Numbered from the stretch's first letter, positions 50,117 to 58,197 are shown. The stretch is 64,000 bases of DNA from Dyadobacter soli (GCF_900101885.1 NZ_FNAN01000011.1:124001-188000); one strand, 5' to 3'. Notes: generated by a model not told the origin, from the sequence alone. Made by a program: numbers and translations.

Positions 50117-52642
50117 TTAGCTGGCGATTAGTGTAGCAGTTTTTCTCAGAGTGCCCCTGAGCAGTTTATAGATTTCAAACCACAGAACAGAGGCCATACC
50201 GCATCCGATACTGAAAAGTACTCGCCCTGTATCAGGCATTGAAAGCCGGAACAGCTCCGAGACAGCCGGGATCAGAAATATCAGAACAGTTAAACAGATG
50301 GTTATAGCCAGCGTATAGTATATCAGCTTGTTGCCCGGTTTAAGGGATACGGCAAGGCTGCCCTGATAGGAGCGGTTTGTTAAAGTTAAGGCAACGTTGG
50401 CCGAGATCATGCCAATGAAGATCATAGCGCGGGTGGTATCCTCAGACTGGCCGCCATTTACCGCGACCTGGTAAATCAGTATCAGTGCAGCGGCGATCAC
50501 AACCCCCTGCAAGATGCTCAGTGACAGCTCGCGCAAACCAAAAAGCCTGCTCGTGGCCGGGCGCGGCTTTTCATGCAAAAGGCCCACGCGCGCTGGCTCA
50601 TTTTCGTAGACGATCGAGCAAGTTGGACCCATAATCAGCTCAAAAAATATAATGTGTACGGGATCGAAAATGACCGGATAGTACCAGTTTAGCGCCAGAG
50701 GTAGAAATACAAGCAGGATCAGTGGCGTGTGTATCGCAACAATATACCGGATAGCATTCCGAAGGTTGATGTAAATGCGCCTGCCGCTCTGGATGGCGGT
50801 GACCATTCCGCCCAGATCGTCGTTGAGAAGGATCAGGGACGAGGCCTGGCGCGCGATCTCGGTGCCTTTCCTTCCCATGGCAATTCCGATATCTGCCGCT
50901 TTTAAGGCCGGGCCATCATTGACGCCGTCGCCGGTCATCGCAACGATCTCTCCCCTAGATTTTAAGGCACGGATCACGCGCAGTTTAGCCTCGGGGAACA
51001 TCCTGGCAAATACGGTGATCGCGCCAACTTCTTTCACCAAGGCATTATCGTCCAGGGCCATTATCTGTTCTCCTGTCGCAATGCGGTCGCTGACGCGCAA
51101 CCCAATTTGCCGGGCAATGTGGGTGGTTGTTACCGGGTTATCTCCAGTCAGGATTTTGACCTGCACGCCGGCCTGATAGAATGCTGCCAGAACTTTTGCC
51201 ATCCCCGCTTTGGGAGGATCATAAAATGCCACCAGGCCAAGGGTTTGAAAGGGTAGGCTTTGCTGGCTCTCGGGGAAATTCGTGCCTTGGAAGTCTGATT
51301 TTCCTACGGCCAGTACCCGAAACCCTTTGGATGTAAAGCTGGCAGTGGCATCCAGCAAGGCAGCGCGGTCTTCGGCGGAGAGGGCTGGCATATTCATCAG
51401 GGGTTCGGGCGCTCCTTTGACAGCGATGATATTCTGATTTTCTTTGCCCCGCCAGATATGGGTCATCATCGGCGGTTTGCCTTCCAGTGGATAGCCCAGC
51501 AGCATCGTCAACCCATCGTGTGCAGGCAGCCGGGTAGGAGAGGTCTTTTCAAAGACGCGTTGAAGTTCTGCTTCCATGGGATCAAACGGGCTTATTTCAC
51601 TGGCCAGCGCCGCATGATAGAGCAGCTGCGAGGCACCTGCGGAAAGGGCGGAAAAGTCTGTAACCAGCTCCCTCCCGTTGAGCACGAACACTGCGCAAAG
51701 CGACATTTTGTTTTCGGTAAGTGTTCCTGTTTTGTCGGTACAGATCACAGTCGCGCTGCCGAGGGCTTCCACGGTTTGCATCTGCTTGACTATAATGCCC
51801 TGTTTCATTAGCCGGTAAGCACCTAGTGCCATGAAGGTGGTGAAAGCAACCGGGATTTCTTCGGGCAGAATACTCATAGCCAGCGTCAATGCACCCAACA
51901 GACTTTCGGGCAGATTCCCCGACCGGGCAAACCGGATTGCCCAGACGGCTGCGAATATAACTGCTCCGACGACAGCCATGTCCCTTACAAGGCGGCGGAT
52001 CTGAACTTGTAAAACTGATTTCGCTGGTAGAATGGAATCAATGCTGCTGCCGATCCGGGCAAGTCGGGTAGCGCCGCCAACCACTGTAACACGGCAGACA
52101 GCTTGGCCGGAGGTGACCTGAGTGCCCGCAAATAGCGGGTCGGGAGGGTTACCGGCGAGTTTGTAGACCGGCATGGACTCGCCGGTCAGTATCGATTCAT
52201 TGACCGAGAAATCGTCACCCGACAATATTATCGAATCTGCCGGTACGAGCGTTCCTTCATCCAGCTCAACGATGTCGCCTACAACCAATGCCTCACTTTT
52301 AAGCAATGTCCAGGTTTGGTCACGAAGAACGCGGTATGCCGGGCTGGTGAACTTTTCCAGGCTGACTAATGCCCGGCGGGTCCGGCTCTCTTGAATAAGT
52401 GAGATCGTTGCCACCAGCCCGATCGCTACCAGCATGATAACTGCTTCCCTGGTCGAGCCCATCAAAAAATAGATTATCACCGCAGCCACCAACAGCATTA
52501 GCATTGGTTCAGCTACTGTTGCTTTCAGAATAAACCAGAGTCCGGACGTTTTTTGTTTTTTCAGCATGTTCTGCCCATGCTGCTTGCGGGAGGCTTCTGC
52601 CTGGTCAGTAGTAAGACCACTGTATTTTAGGGAATCTTTCAC
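50117..52642 (-). CDS. Cation-translocating P-type ATPase (PEEIP type)
   Basis: An 841-residue P-type ATPase: LTGES near 152-156, the TM4 motif LPEEIPV at 259-265, phosphorylated Asp303 in DKTGTLT, GDGVNDGPALKAADIG in the hinge, and a C-terminal cation-ATPase domain. PEEIPV in place of PEGLP puts it in a subgroup of type II pumps whose ion is not settled. The start is GTG 52642; no ATG fits in frame near it. It is divergent from hsp20 with a dyad in the spacer. Two other P-type ATPases of different types lie at 21097 and 41586. Confidence 0.9.
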   Translation of the reverse strand: MKDSLKYSGLTTDQAEASRKQHGQNMLKKQKTSGLWFILKATVAEPMLMLLVAAVIIYFLMGSTREAVIMLVAIGLVATISLIQESRTRRALVSLEKFTSPAYRVLRDQTWTLLKSEALVVGDIVELDEGTLVPADSIILSGDDFSVNESILTGESMPVYKLAGNPPDPLFAGTQVTSGQAVCRVTVVGGATRLARIGSSIDSILPAKSVLQVQIRRLVRDMAVVGAVIFAAVWAIRFARSGNLPESLLGALTLAMSILPEEIPVAFTTFMALGAYRLMKQGIIVKQMQTVEALGSATVICTDKTGTLTENKMSLCAVFVLNGRELVTDFSALSAGASQLLYHAALASEISPFDPMEAELQRVFEKTSPTRLPAHDGLTMLLGYPLEGKPPMMTHIWRGKENQNIIAVKGAPEPLMNMPALSAEDRAALLDATASFTSKGFRVLAVGKSDFQGTNFPESQQSLPFQTLGLVAFYDPPKAGMAKVLAAFYQAGVQVKILTGDNPVTTTHIARQIGLRVSDRIATGEQIMALDDNALVKEVGAITVFARMFPEAKLRVIRALKSRGEIVAMTGDGVNDGPALKAADIGIAMGRKGTEIARQASSLILLNDDLGGMVTAIQSGRRIYINLRNAIRYIVAIHTPLILLVFLPLALNWYYPVIFDPVHIIFFELIMGPTCSIVYENEPARVGLLHEKPRPATSRLFGLRELSLSILQGVVIAAALILIYQVAVNGGQSEDTTRAMIFIGMISANVALTLTNRSYQGSLAVSLKPGNKLIYYTLAITICLTVLIFLIPAVSELFRLSMPDTGRVLFSIGCGMASVLWFEIYKLLRGTLRKTATLIAS

Positions 52643-52661
52643 AGGCCATTACATTAAGTGG

Positions 52662-52757
52662 TAAAGGTTGCTGGAATTAGTGCCTATTTAACTGACGATA
52701 ATCATTTTAGCGGCAACTGTGCGTCATCCTGGCGCATCCAACAGGTATTTATTTTTG
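52662..52757. promoter_or_regulatory. FNR/CRP-like dyad between P-type ATPase and hsp20
   Basis: TGACGATAATCA (52693-52704) fits TGAY-N4-RTCA. Towards hsp20, TATTTTTG (52750-52757), a perfect TAnnTTTG, starts 51.5 nt from the dyad centre. Towards the ATPase, AACCTTTA with 5' base 52669 starts 29.5 nt from it on the minus strand. Confidence 0.7.
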
Positions 52758-52795
52758 AGATGTACGTTCAGTTTAAACCTTAAACACCTACGGTT

Positions 52796-53239
52796 ATGTC
52801 AACTACATCTCTGGTAAAACCCACAGGTTTTTTGCCGTTTTTATTTGATGATTCATTTAGTCCATGGCCCGATCGTAACGACCTTGAACGGTTCCTCGGT
52901 CGGCAGTCGGTGCCGGCGGCTAACATCACAGAGAATAAGCAAGCGTTTTCTATCAGGGTAGCAGCGCCTGGCTTGACAAAAGATGACTTCAAGATTGATT
53001 TGCACGATGACTTCATCGTGATCAGCAGTGAGAAGAAGTCCAACAGTGAAGAGGAAGAGAATGGCTACAAGCGAAAAGAGTTTAGCTATAACAGCTTTTC
53101 AAGAAGCTTTCAACTACCCGACCAAATTGATAAGGATAAGATCGAAGCCACCTACCAAGACGGTATTTTGGCAATCAGCCTGCCCAAGAAAGCAGTTGCG
53201 GAAAATAATGCTACTACACGGCAAGTATCAATCAAGTAA
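52796..53239 (+). CDS. Small heat-shock protein Hsp20 (alpha-crystallin family)
   Basis: A 147-residue Hsp20 with the alpha-crystallin domain at about 43-147 (ENKQAFSIRVAAPGLTKDDFK, FSYNSFSRSFQLPDQIDKDKI and the C-terminal DGILAISLPKK). The short N-terminal arm (PFLFDDSFSPWPDR) mediates oligomer assembly. It is an ATP-independent holdase in the cytoplasm that keeps denatured proteins soluble. It has a dyad and the best -7 element of the window. The mycobacterial counterpart HspX/Acr is the signature gene of the DosR regulon. Confidence 0.95.
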   Translation: MSTTSLVKPTGFLPFLFDDSFSPWPDRNDLERFLGRQSVPAANITENKQAFSIRVAAPGLTKDDFKIDLHDDFIVISSEKKSNSEEEENGYKRKEFSYNSFSRSFQLPDQIDKDKIEATYQDGILAISLPKKAVAENNATTRQVSIK

Positions 53240-53256
53240 GGCTTGCAGCTAAAAGT

Positions 53257-53293
53257 AAGTGCCGCCGGTAATCCCGGCGGCACTTTTCGTTTT
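53257..53293 (+). terminator. Intrinsic terminator after hsp20
   Basis: AAGTGCCGCCGG (53257-53268) pairs perfectly with CCGGCGGCACTT (53274-53285) around a TAATC loop, followed by TTCGTTTT. Confidence 0.92.
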
Positions 53294-53330
53294 AGTTTAG
53301 TTTAGGTCAGTTATGCATCCAATTTTGAGT

Positions 53331-54176
53331 TCAGACATGCTCGGAAAGTTTGCAGGTCCACACAGCCTCATGGGTGTGGTTGATCACATTTTCCGCGACG
53401 CTTCCCAGCACCATGTGGGTCAGGCCCGTGTAGCCGTGCGTGGCCATCGCGATCATCGAGCCTGGCATGCGGGCGGCGAATTTGAGTACACCCTTTTCTT
53501 CGGTGGAAGCATGGGTAACATGAACACTGTATCCGGAAAGGCCATAGTATTCGGCCAGATCGCCAAGCATACCAGTCAGGGTTTTATCAGAGTCTTTGAC
53601 GTCAGGTGTCTTCACGTAAAGCAAGTGAAGGTGCGCGCCAAAAAATGATTGCAGTGCCCGGATCTGCCATATAAAGCGGTGCTGATCCAGATCGATAGTC
53701 GTGGGAAAAACGATATTGCGGATCTGGCTGATTCTTTGCCCCCTATGGATGGAAATAACGGGTACCGGCGCAGTCCTGACAATTTTTTCGGTATTCGAGC
53801 CCATCATCACTTCGGCGATTCCGTTGATTTCGTTTGTCCCTATCACCACCAGATCAGCTTCTGTCTCGTGTATGGTCTTAATCACAATCTGATGAAGCAA
53901 TCCCTGCTCAACACGAAAGCCAGGTTCTATACTCGTTTTCAGCTCGCCCTTGACCCGGGCGAAATGCTCAGCTGCCTCGCGGCTCAATTCTGAGAGTATC
54001 GAGGCGGAACCTACCGAATACCCGTTCGGGTCCAGGCTTTCCAGGTAAACTGGCGCGATACTGACGACATGCAGCGCAGTGACCTGGCCATGCGCTGCTT
54101 CGGCCAGCTCGATAGCGAACCGGAGGGCGGACATCGAAAGTGCAGAGAAGTCAAAAGGGACAAGAATCTTTTTCAT
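53331..54176 (-). CDS. Universal stress protein, tandem UspA domains (subtype 2)
   Basis: A 281-residue double UspA protein: MKKILVPFDFSALSMSALRFA at the start; ADLVVIGTNEINGIAEVMMGSN as the first nucleotide loop; MPGSMIAMATHGYTGLTHMVLGS in the second domain; ending VWTCKLSEHV. It is a close relative of the gene at 44892 in length and ending. It is divergent from the DUF4136 lipoprotein gene, with a dyad in the shared spacer, and convergent with hsp20. Confidence 0.92.
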   Translation of the reverse strand: MKKILVPFDFSALSMSALRFAIELAEAAHGQVTALHVVSIAPVYLESLDPNGYSVGSASILSELSREAAEHFARVKGELKTSIEPGFRVEQGLLHQIVIKTIHETEADLVVIGTNEINGIAEVMMGSNTEKIVRTAPVPVISIHRGQRISQIRNIVFPTTIDLDQHRFIWQIRALQSFFGAHLHLLYVKTPDVKDSDKTLTGMLGDLAEYYGLSGYSVHVTHASTEEKGVLKFAARMPGSMIAMATHGYTGLTHMVLGSVAENVINHTHEAVWTCKLSEHV

Positions 54177-54216
54177 ATGCAGCTCGCTTAGGTTAAATTG
54201 GTTATTTAAACCAGTT

Positions 54217-54312
54217 GCAAGTTATTGATTGATAGTATTTTGAAAGATGACCAATAGCGCCGGGTAAACTGACTTTGCTCATGTCCGCCAAGGTTTGTCT
54301 GCTTTAATTTTA
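54217..54312. promoter_or_regulatory. FNR/CRP-like dyad (one mismatch) between usp and DUF4136 genes
   Basis: TGACTTTGCTCA (54270-54281) is one base from TGAY-N4-RTCA. TAATTTTA (54305-54312) starts 29.5 nt from the centre towards 54338. TAACTTGC with 5' base 54224 on the minus strand starts 51.5 nt from it towards 54176. Confidence 0.6.
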
Positions 54313-54337
54313 TGTCCATACCAACTTTTCCAATATT

Positions 54338-54913
54338 ATGCGGACCGCACTTGCTATACTGGCGATGATGCTCATCGGGTGCAGCCCCGAGATTAGAATT
54401 TACCATCAGGTTGAAAAGAGCAATCCCGTTAATCAATACAATACCTTTCAATGGGCAAAGGCAGATAGCCTCGCCTGGAAAATAAATTCGTTGTATTTCA
54501 ATCAGTTAAATGATGGGAGAATCAAGCAGGCTGTCAATGATCTGCTGATAGCGAAAGGCTACCTACTTGGTCAGGATACTGCCGATCTGACACTGCGGTA
54601 TGATATAAGCGTGCAGGAACTGTCCGTAGTGCTGCCGGATCCTTATGGGTATATGTACGGAGATTATTGGATGATGCCGCGCGATAACTTGTTCCGATAC
54701 CGTGAGGCAACATTGATTATCGATGTCTGGCATTCAGTCAGCAGAAAGCTGATATGGCGTGGCTGGGCGGTTGCAGCCATTGAAGTTGTATTTGATGACG
54801 GGAAAAAGCCCGAAGTCGTTATTCGGTCGGTCGCAGCAAAAATTCTCGATGCGTTCCCATCGCATGCCGACCGAGGCGACTCGGTGGTCAGAAAAGATCG
54901 CATTGAAAACTAA
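54338..54913 (+). CDS. DUF4136-domain lipoprotein
   Basis: A 191-residue lipoprotein: signal peptide with lipobox MMLIGC (Cys near 15), then a DUF4136 domain. The domain shows NTFQWAKADSLAW, the Asp-Leu-Thr strand ADLTLRYDISVQEL, and the late strands REATLIIDVWHSVSRKLIWRGWA. Such proteins are exported, often outer-membrane, and some affect cell-surface hydrophobicity or alkali resistance. The stop codon (TAA) forms part of the left end of the IS1182-type element. It is divergent from the universal stress gene. Confidence 0.88.
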   Translation: MRTALAILAMMLIGCSPEIRIYHQVEKSNPVNQYNTFQWAKADSLAWKINSLYFNQLNDGRIKQAVNDLLIAKGYLLGQDTADLTLRYDISVQELSVVLPDPYGYMYGDYWMMPRDNLFRYREATLIIDVWHSVSRKLIWRGWAVAAIEVVFDDGKKPEVVIRSVAAKILDAFPSHADRGDSVVRKDRIEN

Positions 54914-54925
54914 GAGGGTGTCTCA
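54906..54925 (+). repeat. Left terminal inverted repeat of the IS
   Basis: It contains AAGAGGGTGTCTCA plus 6 outward bases, inverted at 56660-56679. The first 8 bases are also the end of the DUF4136 coding frame. Confidence 0.85.
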
Positions 54926-54941
54926 AAAGGACACCTTTTTT
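54917..54941 (+). terminator. Terminator in the left IS end
   Basis: GGTGTC (54917-54922) pairs with GACACC (54930-54935) around TCAAAAG, followed by T6. It can stop read-through into the transposase and also terminate the DUF4136 transcript. Confidence 0.7.
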
Positions 54942-55005
54942 GTTTTTAGGGCTTGGGTAATTTTTCGGGATTGATTATCTTTAGTTATAAGCAAATCAAA
55001 GAAAA

Positions 55006-56541
55006 ATGGGTCGAAGACAGCCTAATTTCAAGCCTTATCACCAGCAGCAGTTGATGCTGCTTCCCCCAAGTTTAGATGAATTAGTCCCTAAAGGGCACGT
55101 TGTGCGCGTGGTCGATGATGTGATCAATAAGATCAATTTAGAGCCGCTCAATGCTGCCTACTACCTGACCGGTCCGGCGAGTTACCATCCTCAGATGCTG
55201 TTAAAAGTGCTCGTATTCGGCTATATGAGTAATATTTATTCAAGTAGAAAGCTGGAAGCAGCTTGTAAGGAGAGCATTTACTTTATGTATCTGAGCTCGA
55301 TGAGCTTCCCCGACCATAACACGATCAACCGTTTTCGAGGGGTTCGTTTGAAGGATGCGTTCCGAACGATTTTTGAGCAGGTGGTGACTCTACTTGCCCA
55401 GGAAGGCTATTTAAGTATTGAGGAAGTGTTTACTGATGGTACCAAAATCGAGGCCAACGCTAATAAATACACCTTTGTTTGGAAGAAGGCGATAGCCAGC
55501 AGTAAGGAGAAGATGAAAAAGCAGCTGTCCGAGATCTGGGCGTATGCACAGAGCCTGGCTGCCACCGAGGACAACATGCCCGAGCCACCAGATCTTACCA
55601 CAATCAACAAAGAGAAAGTACAGGATACGGTCGATACACTTAACCAGGTGCTTAGTAAAAAGGAAAACATCGACAAGAAGATGAAGGCTAAACTGGGTTA
55701 TGTGACTAAGCATTACCCGGTTAACATCGCCCGCTACGAGCAGCAAGAAGCCATTTTAGGCGACCGAAATTCTTTTAGCAAGACCGATCCAGACGCCACG
55801 TTCATGAAGTTGAAAGAAGATCATATGCGCAATGGTCAGCTCAAACCAGCCTATAATGTTCAGATATCGACCTCTAACCAGTTCATCGTCAATTATACAT
55901 TACATCCTAATACAACGGATACCAACACCCTGGCAAGCCACCTTGAACAACATGAAAAAAGCTTTGGCGCTGGCCCAAAATCACTGACAGCTGACGCAGG
56001 TTACGGTTCTGAGGAAAACTACACGTTATTGGAAGAAAAGAAGGTGACTGCCTTTGTGAAGTACAACCTGTTTGACAAACGCCAAAGCCGTACCTTCCAC
56101 AAAAAACATCCATTTGCAGCTGACAAACTTTATTACAACCCTAAGCAAGACCATTACATCTGCCCGATGGGCCAGAAAATGGCTTACATAGGTGAGAGGA
56201 CAAGGAAAACAACGACCGGTTTTGCGCAGACCCTAAGGCTTTATAAGGCCAGAAATTGTCAAAGTTGCCCTTTGAACGGAGCTTGTCACAAGTCACAAGG
56301 TGATAGGGTGATTCAGATCAATGTGAATCTGGAAAGGAAAAAGCAGCAAGCTGACCAGCTGCTAACAAGTGAAGAAGGCATCCAGAAACAAAAGAAACGA
56401 TGTTTTGATGTCGAACCGGTCTTCGGCAACATAAAAAACAACCACGGCTTCCGGCGGTTTATGCTCCGCGGCAAACAGAAGGTCGAAATCGAGTGGGGAT
56501 TGATCGCATTAGCCCAGAATATCAGGAAAAAGGCAGCCTAG
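55006..56541 (+). CDS. IS1182-family transposase
   Basis: A 511-residue DDE transposase. The N-terminal IS1182 helical domain (about 1-100) opens with YHQQQLMLLPPSLDEL and has LEAACKESIYFMYL and SSMSFPDHNTINRFR. The acidic catalytic residues are in FTDGTKIEANA, TADAGYGSEEN and the final FGNIKNNHGFRRF. A cysteine cluster precedes the last Glu region (ICPMGQK, CQSCPLNGACHKS). All appear intact, so the element may be active. Codon use is somewhat AT-richer than the flanks. Confidence 0.95.
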   Translation: MGRRQPNFKPYHQQQLMLLPPSLDELVPKGHVVRVVDDVINKINLEPLNAAYYLTGPASYHPQMLLKVLVFGYMSNIYSSRKLEAACKESIYFMYLSSMSFPDHNTINRFRGVRLKDAFRTIFEQVVTLLAQEGYLSIEEVFTDGTKIEANANKYTFVWKKAIASSKEKMKKQLSEIWAYAQSLAATEDNMPEPPDLTTINKEKVQDTVDTLNQVLSKKENIDKKMKAKLGYVTKHYPVNIARYEQQEAILGDRNSFSKTDPDATFMKLKEDHMRNGQLKPAYNVQISTSNQFIVNYTLHPNTTDTNTLASHLEQHEKSFGAGPKSLTADAGYGSEENYTLLEEKKVTAFVKYNLFDKRQSRTFHKKHPFAADKLYYNPKQDHYICPMGQKMAYIGERTRKTTTGFAQTLRLYKARNCQSCPLNGACHKSQGDRVIQINVNLERKKQQADQLLTSEEGIQKQKKRCFDVEPVFGNIKNNHGFRRFMLRGKQKVEIEWGLIALAQNIRKKAA

Positions 56542-56659
56542 AAGGGTCGTTTTCCTGGATATCGCCCGATTACACCGATTAGCTTTCGGTCTAGGGTTTT
56601 GATTGCAAGTTTGTATTTACCGAAATACCAGAACGAAAGAGGGTGCCCCATTTTTGGAA

Positions 56660-56679
56660 TGAGACACCCTCTTAGTTTT
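56660..56679 (-). repeat. Right terminal inverted repeat of the IS
   Basis: An inverted copy of the left end. It also forms a hairpin with AAGAGGGTG at 56637-56645, whose partner is CACCCTCTT 56665-56673. Confidence 0.85.
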
Positions 56680-56681
56680 GG

Positions 56682-57350
56682 TTAGAATGCAAATTCTTCT
56701 TCCTCTACAATCAGATTGTTGACTACCTGATTGACGCCTCTGGCAGACCAGGCTGCCTCCTCGGCATCATCGCGCTCCGCCCAAGATCTGACCCGGCCTT
56801 CCAGGGTTACACGGTTGCCGGTGATAAAAATTCTGATCTTCGATGAATCAATTGATGCGTGGCGTTGAAAGGCCGCACCTATTTTTTCGGTGACGTCCGA
56901 GTAGACAGGATGGGGCCGGACAGTGATTTCATTCACCACAAGCCGGATACCTTCTATGTTTTCGATCGCGGTTTTTGCCATATTTCTCTCATAACCCCAG
57001 TCGACCTGGCCGGAAAGGGTTACAAATCCATGCTCAACGGTGACCTTCAATTTTTCGTCGGCTACCGCAGTATGCCAGCGCAGGGCATGCAAGACCTGGT
57101 CAGCGATTTGCTGGTCGCTCTTCTGCTTGTTAGTCGGAAGGTGCACTTCCAGGTTTTCAACGACTGCTTTGACGGCCCCAACTTTGCGTGCACCCTTTTC
57201 CGCCGCAAGCTTTTTGGGGTAAGAATCAATAGTGCCTGACAAAGTCACAATCCCGTCTTTAACAGACACTCCGATTTCCGCGGCAGCCAATGCGGGCTCC
57301 CAACGAAGTTGCTCGATGACATCTTTTTGGATCTCAAAATCGGTTTTCAT
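56682..57350 (-). CDS. Protein with three BON domains
   Basis: A 222-residue protein consisting of three tandem BON domains (about 1-72, 77-145 and 148-218), each with the pattern of a leading helix, VxDGxVTLSGxVDS and GVxxVxNxL: SVKDGIVTLSGTIDSY, TVEHGFVTLSGQVDWGYE and FITGNRVTLEGRVRSWAE. It has no signal peptide or transmembrane segment. BON domains bind membranes or help outer-membrane stability, but proteins of this form without signals are of unknown role. It is under a dyad promoter at 57409-57451 and lies next to the IS. Confidence 0.9.
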   Translation of the reverse strand: MKTDFEIQKDVIEQLRWEPALAAAEIGVSVKDGIVTLSGTIDSYPKKLAAEKGARKVGAVKAVVENLEVHLPTNKQKSDQQIADQVLHALRWHTAVADEKLKVTVEHGFVTLSGQVDWGYERNMAKTAIENIEGIRLVVNEITVRPHPVYSDVTEKIGAAFQRHASIDSSKIRIFITGNRVTLEGRVRSWAERDDAEEAAWSARGVNQVVNNLIVEEEEFAF

Positions 57351-57408
57351 GATTTTTTGATATTAAGTTGACCACTTTGTTTAAGTTTTCGCAGGAAAAC
57401 TGTGTACT

Positions 57409-57451
57409 CGAAATTAGCCGGTCCTGGTGTGCGCAATAATGATCAGTGTCA
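57409..57451 (-). promoter_or_regulatory. FNR/CRP-like dyad and -7 element before the three-BON gene
   Basis: TGATCAGTGTCA (57440-57451; minus strand TGAC-ACTG-ATCA) fits the consensus exactly. TAATTTCG on the minus strand, 5' base at 57416, starts 29.5 nt from the centre. The ATG is at 57350. Confidence 0.65.
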
Positions 57452-57499
57452 ATATGTAATGTGATTGTTCTCCGATGTGCCGGACGGTCTGCATGTTAA

Positions 57500-58183
57500 T
57501 CAGTATACAGGCTTGGCGCTAGCTTTTCGCTTTCCCCACTTATACTGATGCGTCCAGTACGCTGCCTTCATCGACAGGTATCCAATACCGGCTCCAACGA
57601 GCACGTCGCTGATATAATGCCGGTTATTGGCTACCCGTAACAGGCCCACAGAGGATGCGGCTGTGAAGCTTGCATAAGGGATCCAGGGGTAACGGTCCTT
57701 ATATTCCTCGTTGAGGAAAGTGGCGGCGGCAAAAGCCTGGGTTGTATGGCCTGATGGGAAGGAGTTGTAAGAACTGCCATCGGGACGCAAGCTATGGGTG
57801 GCCGATTTTAGAATAGTGGCAGTGCTCAACGCCATCGCTTCACCTTTAATAAGAATGGCTGTTCTGTTCAAGGCATCTGTTTTCGAGCGCACCCCGAATG
57901 CATCCAGGACATAGGCGACAGCCAGCGGTGAAAACTGTATGTAATCGTCGATGTGCGTCCGGAACCGGGGCATATGGCGGTTGCGAGACTCGGCGAGCTC
58001 GTGGCTAATGGACTCCTCTGAATGACCGTTGGCTATCAGGCCGCCCAAAATCAGGGAAGCTGGCGCGTAAAGCTGTCGTAAAATCGGAATACGAGCCGTT
58101 ACAACGCTATCCTGAGCAACAGGGGATGCTGGCTGCGCGGCAGCAAGCGTGGAAAGGCAAAGCAGAAATAGGAGGGGCCGCAT
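57500..58183 (-). CDS. Exported PAP2-family phosphatase
   Basis: A 227-residue PAP2 (type 2 phosphatidic acid phosphatase) protein with a signal peptide (MRPLLFLLCLSTLAAAQ). The three active-site motifs are KSATHSLRP, FPSGHTTQ and RVANNRHYISD, the last carrying the catalytic Arg, His and Asp. Such exported enzymes dephosphorylate lipid or undecaprenyl phosphates in the periplasm. It follows the metal-efflux adaptor gene by 14 bp on the same strand, so it is the last gene of that operon. Confidence 0.9.
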   Translation of the reverse strand: MRPLLFLLCLSTLAAAQPASPVAQDSVVTARIPILRQLYAPASLILGGLIANGHSEESISHELAESRNRHMPRFRTHIDDYIQFSPLAVAYVLDAFGVRSKTDALNRTAILIKGEAMALSTATILKSATHSLRPDGSSYNSFPSGHTTQAFAAATFLNEEYKDRYPWIPYASFTAASSVGLLRVANNRHYISDVLVGAGIGYLSMKAAYWTHQYKWGKRKASAKPVY

Positions 58184-58197
58184 AGCATAAAGAGGGT

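Larger units (their letters stand above)
54906..56679. mobile_element. IS1182-family insertion sequence
   Basis: A 1.77-kb element with one transposase gene. Near-terminal AAGAGGGTGTCTCA (54912-54925) has an exact inverted copy (TGAGACACCCTCTT, 56660-56673), and inverted identity runs 6 further bases outward (AAAACT.../...AGTTTT). No direct target duplication is visible: the bases flanking GAGGG are CTAA on the left and TTAG on the right, which are inverted, not direct, copies. It lies between the stops of the DUF4136 and BON genes and disrupts no gene, but shares the last bases of the DUF4136 frame. Confidence 0.9.
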
